Assembly: GCA_002422085.1 (NCBI GenBank)
Contig: DISZ01000011.1
Span: 1-64,000, forward strand
Direction of reading: 5' to 3'
DNA: 64,000 nucleotides
From: Rhodobacteraceae bacterium UBA6197
GTDB taxonomy: Bacteria > Pseudomonadota > Alphaproteobacteria > Rhodobacterales > Rhodobacteraceae
The notes under the pieces were generated by a model. That model was not told the origin of the DNA, made no database searches, and saw nothing but the letters and a program-made list of their open reading frames with translations. Both the position numbers and the translations under genes were made by a program. Of the stretch, positions 18,005 through 27,087 are shown piece by piece (the stretch's first letter is position 1; the number at the start of each line of letters is the position of its first letter).

Positions 18005-18745
18005 CTACAACCCACTATCGCGCAGCACCCGTTGCAGCACCGGTGCCAGACGGTCGGCCCAGGCGATCTGGCCGTCTTCCTGGGCGATCAGGTCATTGCG
18101 CAGCTCGATCAGCACATTCGGGCGGCCGGTGGTCAGCGCGTGGCGGTCGATCGCATCGCCGTCCAGATGGCCCGCGTAGGGTTCGTTGTCACCGACACAC
18201 AGGCCCTCGGCCTCGAGCGCCGCGACCAGCGGCAGGGCCAGCCTTGTGTCGCGGTGCGAATACAGCACGCCCACCGTCCAGGGTCGGGGACTGCGCCCGC
18301 GCAGGCACGGCGTATAGGAATGGATGGCACAGATCACGGTGTCATTGCGCTGCCCGGCCAGTTCGGCATAGGCGGCATGATAGGGTCGGTAAAGCCGCGC
18401 CAATCGGTCCTCGATCTCGGCCGCGCCGATGTGGCGGTTGGCCGGGATGATGGTGCCGTCATAAAGCTTCATCACCAGCGTCGGGTCGTCTTCACCGCGA
18501 TTCGGGTCGATCACCAGCCGCGAGAAATCCGACAGGATCGCAGGGGCGTCCAGCCGTTCGGCCAGCCGCCGCGTCAACCCCGCCGCGCCCACGTCATAAG
18601 CGATATGGCGGGCCATGTCCTCGGCGGCGATGCCAAGTCTGCCGCCGCCGACCCAGTCGGGCACGGTATTGCTGGCGTGATCGCAACTGACCAGCCAGCG
18701 CGAAGGGCGGTCGGGGCCGATGATCTTGTAAGCGGACTGCGTCAT
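18005..18745 (-). CDS. N-formylglutamate amidohydrolase family protein
   Basis: This 246-residue metal-dependent amidohydrolase of the HutG/FGase family has the N-terminal SCDHASN motif with the His metal ligand, then AYDVGA (about 60-65), VIDPNR, and IHSYTP with a second His. The canonical substrate is N-formylglutamate at the end of histidine degradation, but no hut genes are nearby and many relatives act on other N-acyl amino acids. GAAGG supports the Met at 18745; an upstream Met would add eight residues. It converges with the D-amino-acid transaminase gene. Confidence 0.85.
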   Translation of the reverse strand: MTQSAYKIIGPDRPSRWLVSCDHASNTVPDWVGGGRLGIAAEDMARHIAYDVGAAGLTRRLAERLDAPAILSDFSRLVIDPNRGEDDPTLVMKLYDGTIIPANRHIGAAEIEDRLARLYRPYHAAYAELAGQRNDTVICAIHSYTPCLRGRSPRPWTVGVLYSHRDTRLALPLVAALEAEGLCVGDNEPYAGHLDGDAIDRHALTTGRPNVLIELRNDLIAQEDGQIAWADRLAPVLQRVLRDSGL

Positions 18746-18880
18746 GTGACCTTCACTTGTCCAGGTCACAAAGATTTACGTCAGGCCGGCGGGATGTGCC
18801 AGTTGCTCTGTGCGACATTTTGGGCCATAGGTTCGCTCGGCCCACGACCTGCAACGAAACTGAACGGAGAACAAGGCACC

Positions 18881-20326
18881 ATGAGACGCCTTCGCAACGT
18901 AAAGATCGTGGCCACATTGGGCCCCGCATCCAGCGACCATGACATGATCCGCGCCCTGTTTGACGCCGGGGCCGATGTGTTCCGCCTGAACATGAGCCAC
19001 GGCAGCCACGAAGATCACCGCGCCCGGCACGACATCATCCGCAAGATCGAGGCCGAAACCGGCCGCCCGATCGCGATTCTGGCCGATCTGCAAGGGCCAA
19101 AGCTGCGAGTCGGGGAATTTGTCAGCGGCGCCGCCGATCTGGAAGAGGGTGATGCCTTCCGCTTTGATCTGGACCCCGAAGAGGGCGACGGTCACCGCGT
19201 CTGCCTGCCCCACCCTGAAATCTTTGCGGCGCTCGAGCCGGGGGCCTCGCTGCTGGTCAACGATGGCAAGATCCGGATGACGGTCAACGAGTGCGGCCCC
19301 GATTTCGCCGATTGCACGGTGACGATCGGCGGCACGATTTCCAACCGCAAGGGCGTGAACGTGCCCGATGTCGTGCTGCCACTGGCCGCGCTGTCGGACA
19401 AGGACCGTGCCGATCTGGAATTCGCCTGCGAGATGGGCGTGGACTGGTTGGCGCTGTCGTTCGTGCAGCGCCCCGAAGATGTGACCGAGGCCCGTGCTCT
19501 GGCGCGGGGGCGTGCCGCGATCCTGTCGAAGATCGAAAAGCCCGCAGCGGTTCGGGCCTATGCCGCAATTCTCGAGGTCTCGGACGGGATCATGGTGGCG
19601 CGCGGCGATCTGGGGGTCGAACTGCCGGTGCATTCGGTGCCGCCGATTCAGAAACGTCTAGTGCGCGGCGCGCGGGCGGCGGCCAAGCCGGTGATCGTGG
19701 CGACGCAGATGCTTGAATCGATGATCGAAAGCCCGATGCCGACCCGTGCCGAAGTGTCGGACGTGGCAACGGCGATCTATGAGGGTGCCGATGCGGTGAT
19801 GCTGTCGGCCGAAAGTGCCGCCGGGCGCTACCCGGTCGAGGCGGTCACGACGATGGATTCGGTGGCGCAATCGGTGGAAAGCGACCCGACCTACCGCGAG
19901 GTGATCGAGGCCAGCCGCCGCGCGCATCGTCAGACCGTGGCCGATGCGATCGTCGCGGCAGCGCGCGAGATTGCCGAAACCACCGATATCTCGGCGATCT
20001 GCTGTTACACGCAATCGGGCAAGACCGTCAGTCTGGTGGCGCGCGAACGGCCTCGGGTGCCGATCATCGCACTGTCGCCGGTGCCGGCGACGTTGCGCCG
20101 GTTGTGCCTGACCTGGGGCGTGCATGCGGTGGAGTGCGACGATGTCGAGCGCTTCAAGATGGCGGTGGTCAACGCGGCCCGCGCGGCGCGCGACTTTGGC
20201 TTTGCCGATGAGACCAACCAGATCGTGGTCACCGCCGGGGTGCCGTTCAACGTGCAAGGCACAACCAACATCCTGCGGGTCGCGCCTTGTGATGAAAGAT
20301 TGATTTTCCGCACCGACCCAGAGTAA
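18881..20326 (+). CDS. pyk: pyruvate kinase
   Basis: The 481-residue glycolytic enzyme makes pyruvate and ATP from phosphoenolpyruvate. MRRLRNVKIVATLGPASS is the standard opening; the metal- and substrate-binding ILSKIEKP and MVARGDLGVELP motifs follow. The C-terminal domain is complete. An open frame extends about 930 bases upstream, but that part is antisense to the amidohydrolase gene. The region 18746-18880 between the divergent genes holds the promoter. Confidence 0.97.
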   Translation: MRRLRNVKIVATLGPASSDHDMIRALFDAGADVFRLNMSHGSHEDHRARHDIIRKIEAETGRPIAILADLQGPKLRVGEFVSGAADLEEGDAFRFDLDPEEGDGHRVCLPHPEIFAALEPGASLLVNDGKIRMTVNECGPDFADCTVTIGGTISNRKGVNVPDVVLPLAALSDKDRADLEFACEMGVDWLALSFVQRPEDVTEARALARGRAAILSKIEKPAAVRAYAAILEVSDGIMVARGDLGVELPVHSVPPIQKRLVRGARAAAKPVIVATQMLESMIESPMPTRAEVSDVATAIYEGADAVMLSAESAAGRYPVEAVTTMDSVAQSVESDPTYREVIEASRRAHRQTVADAIVAAAREIAETTDISAICCYTQSGKTVSLVARERPRVPIIALSPVPATLRRLCLTWGVHAVECDDVERFKMAVVNAARAARDFGFADETNQIVVTAGVPFNVQGTTNILRVAPCDERLIFRTDPE

Positions 20327-20358
20327 CCTTTCGGGGGCGTTACCCTCGGGAGAAATGC

Positions 20359-20583
20359 ATGAATAGTGATCTTTTATTGGTTCTGGGCATCACCGTCGGC
20401 GCGTTTTCAATTCCGGCGGTGATCTCTGCTTTCTCCGATAGCCGCCCACCGCGTGCGGCAGCGATCGCCATTGTCGTCAGCGGCAGCCTGATTCTGACCG
20501 CTTTCGTCACCAAACCCGGCGGCTATACCGCGCATCAGATTCCCGAGGTCTTTGCCCGCGTTATCGCCGAATTGGTGCACTAG
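20359..20583 (+). CDS. small membrane protein after pyk
   Basis: This 74-residue protein has two hydrophobic segments (about residues 4-24 and 34-51). GGGAG lies upstream of the ATG. It sits between pyk and the L35-L20 pair on the same strand. I recall similar proteins at this position in other Rhodobacterales, which supports it as a real gene, but no function is known. Confidence 0.72.
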   Translation: MNSDLLLVLGITVGAFSIPAVISAFSDSRPPRAAAIAIVVSGSLILTAFVTKPGGYTAHQIPEVFARVIAELVH

Positions 20584-20712
20584 GACGGTTTTTCCGGGCG
20601 CCCCCTTGCCAACCCGTCCACAGCCCGCTATCAGGCGCGCTCTATTCCCCGCACGGCCGGCCAAAGTGGCATGCCGAGTCGTGCGACTACACACTCGCAA
20701 GAGGAGATGAAA

Positions 20713-20913
20713 ATGCCCAAGATGAAGACCAAATCGGCCGCCAAAAAGCGGTTTTCGTTTACCGCGTCGGGCAAGGTCAAATCCGGCCCCGCTGGCAAGC
20801 GCCATGGCATGATCAAACGCACCACCAAGTTCATCCGCGATGCAAGCGGCACGATGATCCTGGCGGCCAGCGATGCCAAGATCGTCAAAAAATACATGCC
20901 CTACGATCGTTGA
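20713..20913 (+). CDS. rpmI: 50S ribosomal protein L35
   Basis: This 66-residue, highly basic protein starts MPKMKTKSAAKKRF, the L35 signature. The Met at 20713 is preceded by AGAGGAG; the open frame extends 14 residues further but without family support. It is followed 12 bases later by rplT. L35 is a component of the 50S subunit. Confidence 0.97.
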   Translation: MPKMKTKSAAKKRFSFTASGKVKSGPAGKRHGMIKRTTKFIRDASGTMILAASDAKIVKKYMPYDR

Positions 20914-20925
20914 GGAGTTTGATCC

Positions 20926-21291
20926 ATGTCTCGCGTTAAATCGGGTAAAGTTACCCACGCTCGTCACCGCAAGGTCATCAAGGCAGCCGCTGGCTACTAC
21001 AGCTCGCGGTCGCGCAACTTCCGCACTGCGACGCAGGCCGTCGACAAGGCGCAGCAATACGCCACGCGCGACCGCAAGGCCCGCAAGCGCAATTTCCGCG
21101 CGCTGTGGATTCAGCGGATCAACGCCGCCGTGCGCGCGTTCGATGCCGATATGACCTATTCGCGCTTCATCAACGGCCTCGATCTGTCGGGGCTCGAGGT
21201 TGACCGCAAGGTTCTGGCCGATCTGGCCATTCACGAACCCGAAGCCTTCGGTGCCATCGTCGAAAAGGCGAAGGCCGCGCTGGCTGCTTGA
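20926..21291 (+). CDS. rplT: 50S ribosomal protein L20
   Basis: This 121-residue, basic protein has the L20 features SRVKSGKVTHARHRKVIKAA at the start and the KARKRNFRALWIQRINAA motif in the middle. L20 is an early assembly protein that binds 23S rRNA and, in several bacteria, represses its own operon. infC is not adjacent here. An intrinsic terminator follows 22 bases after the stop. Confidence 0.98.
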   Translation: MSRVKSGKVTHARHRKVIKAAAGYYSSRSRNFRTATQAVDKAQQYATRDRKARKRNFRALWIQRINAAVRAFDADMTYSRFINGLDLSGLEVDRKVLADLAIHEPEAFGAIVEKAKAALAA

Positions 21292-21313
21292 TCCCCTACA
21301 GGGATGACATCAG

Positions 21314-21354
21314 AACCCCGCGCTGGCTTTGGCCCGGCGCGGGGTTTTTCTTTT
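21314..21354 (+). terminator. intrinsic terminator after rplT
   Basis: AACCCCGCGC pairs with GCGCGGGGTT around a short internal bulge and loop, and is followed by TTTTTCTTTT. This is a strong Rho-independent terminator ending the rpmI-rplT unit before pheS. Confidence 0.92.
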
Positions 21355-21429
21355 GCCCGCCTTGCAATCGGGGGCAGGGCTGGCTAGCACGGAGCCGGGC
21401 CTTCGGGGCTGAATATTCAGGAGTAGATC

Positions 21430-22512
21430 ATGGCAGATCTTGACGCGCTGAAGGGCAAATATCTGGCAGGCATCGCGGATGCGGCCGACGAGGCCAGCCT
21501 CGAAGAAATTCGGCTGGCAGCGCTGGGCAAGAAGGGCGAGATCTCACTTAAAATGCGCGAACTGGGGCAGATGAGCGTCGAAGAACGCCAGACCACCGGC
21601 GCCGCGCTGAACCGGCTCAAGGACGAGATCGACGGCGCCTTGCGCGCCCGCAAGGCGGGGCTGGCCGACGCCGCGCTTGACGCGCGGCTGCGCAGCGAAT
21701 GGCTGGATGTGACGCTGCCCGCGCGGCCGCGCCGTCAGGGCTCGATCCACCCGGTCAGTCAGGTGATGGACGAGGTCACCGCGATCTTTGCCGATATGGG
21801 TTTTGCCGTGGCTGAAGGGCCGCAGATCGAATCCGACTGGTATAACTTCGACGCGCTGAACATCGCGCCCGAACACCCCGCACGGCAGGAACACGACACC
21901 TTCTTCATGGCGCGCGATCCGGGCGATTCGCGCCCGCCGCATGTGCTGCGCACCCACACCAGCCCGGTGCAGATCCGCGCGATGCAGGCGCAGGGCGCGC
22001 CGATCCGGGTGATCGCGCCGGGCCGCGTTTACCGCATGGACATGGACCAGACCCATGCGCCGATGTTCCATCAGGTCGAGGGCATGGCGATTGGCCGCGA
22101 CATTTCGATGGCCAATCTGAAATGGGTGCTGGAGGAATTCTGCCGCAGCTATTTCGAGGTCAAGAATATCGAGTTGCGTTTTCGCGCCAGCCATTTCCCG
22201 TTTACCGAACCTTCGGCCGAGGTCGATATTCGCTGCTCGTGGGCGGGCGGCCAGTTGAAGATCGGCGAGGGCGACGACTGGATGGAGATCCTCGGTTCGG
22301 GGATGATGCACCCCAAGGTTCTGGCCGCCGGCGGGATTGATCCCGAGCAGTATCAGGGCTTTGCCTTTGGCATGGGCATCGACCGTCTGGCGATGCTGAA
22401 ATACGGCATCCCCGATCTGCGCGCGTTTTTTGAAAGCGATCTGCGCTGGCTGCGCCACTACGGCTTTGCTGCGGGGGATGTTCCGACGGTGTTCGGGGGG
22501 TTGAGCAGGTGA
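21430..22512 (+). CDS. pheS: phenylalanyl-tRNA synthetase alpha subunit
   Basis: The 360-residue class II catalytic subunit has an N-terminal coiled coil, then GSIHPVSQVMDEV, ADMGF, the MDQTHAPMFHQVEG stretch around motif 2, and GFAFGMGIDRLAMLKYGI for motif 3. It charges tRNA-Phe as an alpha2-beta2 enzyme with PheT. It is separated from pheT by an unusual small ORF whose GTG start overlaps the pheS stop. Confidence 0.98.
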   Translation: MADLDALKGKYLAGIADAADEASLEEIRLAALGKKGEISLKMRELGQMSVEERQTTGAALNRLKDEIDGALRARKAGLADAALDARLRSEWLDVTLPARPRRQGSIHPVSQVMDEVTAIFADMGFAVAEGPQIESDWYNFDALNIAPEHPARQEHDTFFMARDPGDSRPPHVLRTHTSPVQIRAMQAQGAPIRVIAPGRVYRMDMDQTHAPMFHQVEGMAIGRDISMANLKWVLEEFCRSYFEVKNIELRFRASHFPFTEPSAEVDIRCSWAGGQLKIGEGDDWMEILGSGMMHPKVLAAGGIDPEQYQGFAFGMGIDRLAMLKYGIPDLRAFFESDLRWLRHYGFAAGDVPTVFGGLSR

Positions 22513-22916
22513 ACTTTTCGTTCGACGTTGCTTCGGTTCTTGCCGCAATAATTCTCGCCGCCGGTGGTATGTGGGCTTTTCGAAGCCAGAAGCATGTCGA
22601 TCAAGCGCACGAACTAAATACGATGAAGCGCGAATTCTATCCAAGCTACATTGATGCTTTGCACAGCGCGTCGGTGGGGAATCCAGAACCGTATAGGCTG
22701 GCGATTGCCAAAGGAGCGGTTCTCGCGTCCGACGAAGTTCTGAAAGCAATGTCGAAGGTTCGCCAGCTATCCTCGCGCTCCGACAAACAGGGTGTGGATG
22801 AGTTTAATCGTTCACTTGGTGAGGTGCTTGTCTCGATGCGGAAAGATGTTTTCGATCGAACGGCAATATCCTCCGAAGAATTCGTGCAGCTCTTGCCGAT
22901 AAGGAAAGACCAATGA
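22509..22916 (+). CDS. orphan ORF inserted between pheS and pheT
   Basis: This 135-residue protein has one N-terminal transmembrane segment (about residues 7-25) followed by a soluble, helical domain. I do not recognise it. Its GTG start overlaps the pheS stop (GTGA) and its own stop overlaps the pheT start (ATGA), so it is fully wired into the operon by coupling. Base composition is visibly less GC-rich than in its neighbours, and it uses codons rare in this window (ATA three times; CTA, AGG and CGA twice each). That suggests recent acquisition. Real gene likely; function unknown. Confidence 0.75.
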   Translation: MNFSFDVASVLAAIILAAGGMWAFRSQKHVDQAHELNTMKREFYPSYIDALHSASVGNPEPYRLAIAKGAVLASDEVLKAMSKVRQLSSRSDKQGVDEFNRSLGEVLVSMRKDVFDRTAISSEEFVQLLPIRKDQ

Positions 22917-25321
22917 AATTCACCCTCTCCTGGCTGAAAGACCATCTCGAAACCGAGGCTACGCTCGATCAGATCACCTATGCGCTGACTGACCTTGGCC
23001 TTGAGGTCGAAGAGGTGGTGAACCCGGTCGCCAAGCTTGCGCCGTTTACCCTCGCACGGGTCAAATCGGCGGTGCAGCACCCCGATGCCGACAAGCTGCG
23101 TGTCTGCGTGGTGGAAACCGACGAGGGCGACAAGCAGATCGTTTGCGGCGCGCCCAATGCGCGCGAAGGCATCACCGTGGTGCTGTGCAAGCCGGGCGAT
23201 TATGTGCCGGGCATTGATGTCACGCTGGGTGTGGGCAAAATTCGCGGCGTCGAAAGCCACGGGATGATGGCCTCGGAGCGCGAGCTGGAGCTTTCTGACG
23301 AACACAACGGCATCATCGAACTGGACTCGGGCCACGTCGGCCAGCGCTTCATCGACTGGCTGGCCGAGCACCGCCCCGAGGTCGTCGATCCGATGATCCA
23401 TATCAAGATCACCCCGAACCGCCCCGATGCGCTGGGGGTGCGGGGTGTGGCGCGCGATCTGGCGGCGCGGGGCCTCGGGCGGCTCAAACCGCTGGAGATA
23501 GAGCCGGTGCCAGGTGGGTTTGCCTGCCCGATTACGGTGAAGATCGACCCCGCGCTCCGGGAAAAGGGCTGCCCGCTGTTTGCCGGGCGGCTGATCCGTG
23601 GCGTCGTCAACGGGCCCAGCCCGGACTGGCTGCAACAGCGGCTGAGGGCGATCGGTCTGCGGCCGATCTCGGCGCTGGTCGATATGACCAACTTCTTCAC
23701 CTATGACCTGAACCGCCCGCTGCACGTCTTTGATGCCGCCAAGGTGACGGGCGGCCTGCGTATCCGTTCGGCCTCGGAGGGCGACAGCTTGTTGGCGCTG
23801 GACGGCAAGACCTATGCCCTCAGCGAGGGCCAGATGATCATTTCGGATGACCACGGCCCGGAATCTCTTGCCGGGGTGATGGGCGGCGAGGCGTCGGGCT
23901 GCACCGAGGCAACCACCGATGTGTTCGTGGAATCTGCCTATTGGGACCCGATCACGATTGCCGCCACCGGCCGCGCGCTCAAGATCAACTCGGATGCGCG
24001 CTACCGCTTTGAACGTGGCGTGGACCCGGCGTTCACCCTGCCGGGGCTGGAACTGGCGACGCAGATGGTGCTGGAACTGTGCGGCGGCGAGGCCTCCGAG
24101 GTGGTGCTGGATGGTGCCGTTCCCGATACCGCCCGCGCCTATCGGCTGAATCCGGCCCGCGTCATCAGCCTTGTCGGGATGGAGATCCCCGAGGCTGAAC
24201 AGCGCGCCACGCTTGAGGCGCTTGGCTTTGTGCTGGAGGGCGACATGGCCACCCCGCCGAGCTGGCGCCCCGATGTTCTGGGCGAGGCCGATCTGGTCGA
24301 AGAGGTCGCTCGCATCGCCAGCCTGACCAAACTGCAAGGTCGTCCGATGGCGCGCGAAACCAGCGGCGTTCCGGGGCCGATCCTGACGCCGATGCAAGTG
24401 CGTGAAAAGGCGGCGCGGCGCGTGATCGCGGCCTTGGGCTATAACGAATGTGTCTCTTACAGCTTCATCGACGGCGGCGCGGCGGCACTGTTTGGCGGCG
24501 GACACGAGGCGACCCGGCTCGAAAACCCGATCAGCAGCGAAATGACCCATATGCGCCCCGACCTGCTGCCCGGCCTGTTGCAGGCGGTCGCCCGCAATCA
24601 GGCGCGTGGCTTTGCTGACCTCGCGCTGTTCGAGGTCGGCCCTGCCTTCCATGGCGGCGAACCCGGCGAACAACACCTGCAGGCGGCGGGGATTCTGGTC
24701 GGCGCCGCGGCCCCGCGCGACACTTTCGCCAGCCGCCGGCCGGTCGATATCTACGATGCCAAGGCCGATGCCGAGGCGGTGCTGGCCGCGATCGGCGCCC
24801 CCGCCAAGGTGCAGATCAATCGCAAGACGGCGGCTTGGTGGCACCCCGGTCGTTCGGGCATGATGGCGCTGGGACCAAAGGCGATCTGCGCCTTTGGCGA
24901 GGTCCACCCCCGCGTCTTGCGCGACATGGGCGTCAAAGGCCCGGCAGTCGCGTTTACGCTCTACCTTGAAAACGCCCCCTTCCCGAAGGTCAAAACCCCG
25001 ACACGGGCCGCGCTGGGCCTGTCGGACCTGCAAGCGGTCGAACGCGATTTCGCCTTTGTCGTCGATGCCGATGTCGAGGCGCTGACGCTGGTCAATGCCG
25101 CCGCCGGTGCCGACAAGGTGCTGATCGAAAGCGTGCGGATCTTTGACCAGTTCGGTGGCGAAAAGGCCGAGGCCCAAATGGGGGCGGGGAAAAAATCACT
25201 GGCCTTGACGGTGCGCTTGCAGCCCCGCGACAAGACCCTGACCGAGGCCGAGATCGAGGCGGTGTCGGCCAAGGTCATCGACAAGGTCTCCAAGGCCACC
25301 GGCGGCAGTCTGCGCGCCTGA
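22913..25321 (+). CDS. pheT: phenylalanyl-tRNA synthetase beta subunit
   Basis: The full-length 802-residue beta subunit carries an N-terminal tRNA-binding OB fold (residues about 40-150), B3/B4 editing domain, B5 domain, a catalytic-like core and a C-terminal ferredoxin-fold anticodon-binding domain. MKFTLSWLKDHLET is the standard opening. The start overlaps the stop of the inserted ORF. The stop is followed by a short gap before the GMC gene; no strong terminator was seen. Confidence 0.98.
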   Translation: MKFTLSWLKDHLETEATLDQITYALTDLGLEVEEVVNPVAKLAPFTLARVKSAVQHPDADKLRVCVVETDEGDKQIVCGAPNAREGITVVLCKPGDYVPGIDVTLGVGKIRGVESHGMMASERELELSDEHNGIIELDSGHVGQRFIDWLAEHRPEVVDPMIHIKITPNRPDALGVRGVARDLAARGLGRLKPLEIEPVPGGFACPITVKIDPALREKGCPLFAGRLIRGVVNGPSPDWLQQRLRAIGLRPISALVDMTNFFTYDLNRPLHVFDAAKVTGGLRIRSASEGDSLLALDGKTYALSEGQMIISDDHGPESLAGVMGGEASGCTEATTDVFVESAYWDPITIAATGRALKINSDARYRFERGVDPAFTLPGLELATQMVLELCGGEASEVVLDGAVPDTARAYRLNPARVISLVGMEIPEAEQRATLEALGFVLEGDMATPPSWRPDVLGEADLVEEVARIASLTKLQGRPMARETSGVPGPILTPMQVREKAARRVIAALGYNECVSYSFIDGGAAALFGGGHEATRLENPISSEMTHMRPDLLPGLLQAVARNQARGFADLALFEVGPAFHGGEPGEQHLQAAGILVGAAAPRDTFASRRPVDIYDAKADAEAVLAAIGAPAKVQINRKTAAWWHPGRSGMMALGPKAICAFGEVHPRVLRDMGVKGPAVAFTLYLENAPFPKVKTPTRAALGLSDLQAVERDFAFVVDADVEALTLVNAAAGADKVLIESVRIFDQFGGEKAEAQMGAGKKSLALTVRLQPRDKTLTEAEIEAVSAKVIDKVSKATGGSLRA

Positions 25322-25398
25322 ACTGTCAGGCGGGACACTACGTCATGATGGACAGCCGGTGGTGAAAGCCTAGGCTCCTTCTGAAACGGGAGGGGCCA

Positions 25399-26997
25399 GT
25401 GATCTTTGACTATGTGATCGTGGGCGGCGGGTCTGCCGGCTCGGTTCTGGCGGCGCGGCTGTCCGAGGACGCGCGCGTCACGGTCTGCCTGATCGAGGCG
25501 GGCGGCGGTGGCAATTCGCTTCTCGTGCGGGCGCCGGCGTTGGTGGCCAGCATGGTCTCGGGGCGGCCCCCGCTCAACAATTGGGCGCTGCATACTGTGC
25601 CGCAAGCCGGGTTGAACGGGCGGCGCGGGTTTCAACCGCGCGGGCGGGCACTGGGCGGCTCGTCAGCGATCAACGCGATGCTCTACGTGCGCGGTTTGCC
25701 CGCCGACTACGACGACTGGGCCGATCTGGGCGCCGAGGGCTGGGACTGGGCCTCGTGCCTGCCCTATTTCCTGCGCTCCGAAGGTAATGCGCGTGGAGCC
25801 AGCGCCTTGCACGGCGCCGATGGCCCGCTTCAGGTCTGCAACCAGCAATCGCCGCGCCGGATCAGCCGCGCTTTTGTCGATGCCTGCGAAAGCCTGCAAA
25901 TCCCCCGCAACGACGATTTCAACGGCCCGACACAGGCCGGAGCGGGGCTTTACCAAGTGACCCAGCACCACCGCCCGCCCCGCCGCGGCGAAAGATGCTC
26001 GGCAGCCTCGGCCTATCTGTTCCCGGTCCTCGGGCGCCCCAATCTGACGGTGCTGACGCGGACCCGCAGCGAACGGATTCTGCTCGAGCACGGGCGCGCG
26101 ACCGGGGTGCAGGTTCGGCGCGGGCTGCGGCGACTGCGGATCGAGGCGCGGCGTGAAGTGATCCTGTCGGCGGGCAGCTTTGGTTCGCCCCAACTTTTGC
26201 TGCTGTCGGGGATCGGCCCCGAGGCGGAACTGGCGGCGCACGGTATCGCGCTGGCCCATGATCTTCCCGGCGTGGGCATGAACCTGCAAGACCACCTCGA
26301 CTATACCGTCAGCCACCGCTCAAAACGTCCCGATGTGGTCGGGCTGAACCCCGCCGGACTGGCGCGCCTCGCGCGGGCGGGCTGGAAGTGGCGCAAGACC
26401 GGACAGGGGCTTTTTGCCTCACCGATGGCCGAGGGCGGGGCCTTCTTGCACAGCGCCCCCGATCAGGCCCGCCCCGATCTGCAAATCCACTTCGTGATCG
26501 GCATTGTCGATCAGCACATGCGCAAACTGCATCTTGCCAATGGGTATTCGGCCCATATCTGCCAGTTGCGCCCCGAAAGCCGTGGCCACGTGGGCCTGAG
26601 CAGCGCCAACCCCGCCCATCCACCGCGGATTGACCCGGCCTATTTGTCAGACCCGCGGGATGTCGCAAAAATGGTCGCCGCAGCTCGCCTGCTCGAACAG
26701 ATCCTCGAAGCGCCGGCCTTGGCCCCGTGGCGCGGGGCCCGGCTTTATCCGCATGACGGCTCGGACGTGGCGCTCGAGGCGGACATCCGCAACCGCGCCG
26801 ACACGATCTACCACCCGGTCGGCACATGTCGCATGGGGCGCGACGAGTTGGCGGTGGTCGACCCCAGCCTGCGCCTGCATGGCGTCAATGGGCTGCGCGT
26901 GGTCGATGCTTCGGTCATGCCGCGGTTAATTGGCGGCAATACCAATGCTCCCACGATCATGATCGCCGAACGCGCCGCAGAAATGATCCGAAGTTGA
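25399..26997 (+). CDS. GMC-family FAD oxidoreductase (choline dehydrogenase-like)
   Basis: This 532-residue flavoprotein has the FAD dinucleotide motif VGGGSAGSVLAARLSED at about residues 8-24, the GMC signature GRALGGSSAINAM near 81-93, and the C-terminal YHPVGTCRMG with the catalytic His and GGNTNAPT with the second active-site residue. It oxidises an unidentified alcohol. The start is a GTG preceded by GGGAGG. No betaine genes are adjacent, so choline is not assumed. It ends at a palindrome facing the convergent GST gene. Confidence 0.9.
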   Translation: MIFDYVIVGGGSAGSVLAARLSEDARVTVCLIEAGGGGNSLLVRAPALVASMVSGRPPLNNWALHTVPQAGLNGRRGFQPRGRALGGSSAINAMLYVRGLPADYDDWADLGAEGWDWASCLPYFLRSEGNARGASALHGADGPLQVCNQQSPRRISRAFVDACESLQIPRNDDFNGPTQAGAGLYQVTQHHRPPRRGERCSAASAYLFPVLGRPNLTVLTRTRSERILLEHGRATGVQVRRGLRRLRIEARREVILSAGSFGSPQLLLLSGIGPEAELAAHGIALAHDLPGVGMNLQDHLDYTVSHRSKRPDVVGLNPAGLARLARAGWKWRKTGQGLFASPMAEGGAFLHSAPDQARPDLQIHFVIGIVDQHMRKLHLANGYSAHICQLRPESRGHVGLSSANPAHPPRIDPAYLSDPRDVAKMVAAARLLEQILEAPALAPWRGARLYPHDGSDVALEADIRNRADTIYHPVGTCRMGRDELAVVDPSLRLHGVNGLRVVDASVMPRLIGGNTNAPTIMIAERAAEMIRS

Positions 26998-27003
26998 TGC
27001 GGC

Positions 27004-27086
27004 TTCTTTTTGGTCGAAATACTCCCGCCGGAGGCTCCGACCTTGGCCGTAGATGCCTCCGGCGGGAGTATTTCGACCAAAAAGAA
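27004..27086. repeat. perfect palindrome between convergent GMC and GST genes
   Basis: Arms 27004-27035 and 27055-27086 are perfect 32-base reverse complements with a 19-base loop. The core CCGCCGGAGGC matches the other family members, but the outer arms are a second type, TTCTTTTTGGTCGAAATACT, instead of the TTTCATCTTCG type at 11322. In either direction the hairpin is preceded by A-rich and followed by T-rich sequence, as expected for a bidirectional terminator. Confidence 0.92.
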
Positions 27087-27087
27087 A

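Noticed and set aside
17954..18880. 309-codon N-terminal extension of pyruvate kinase
   Set aside because: It is antisense to the amidohydrolase gene; pyruvate kinases start at the MRRLRNVKIVATLGP position.
22646..25177. 843-codon open frame on the minus strand
   Set aside because: It is antisense to pheT in a fixed phase; its His/Arg/Gln-rich translation is the usual shadow of a GC-rich gene.
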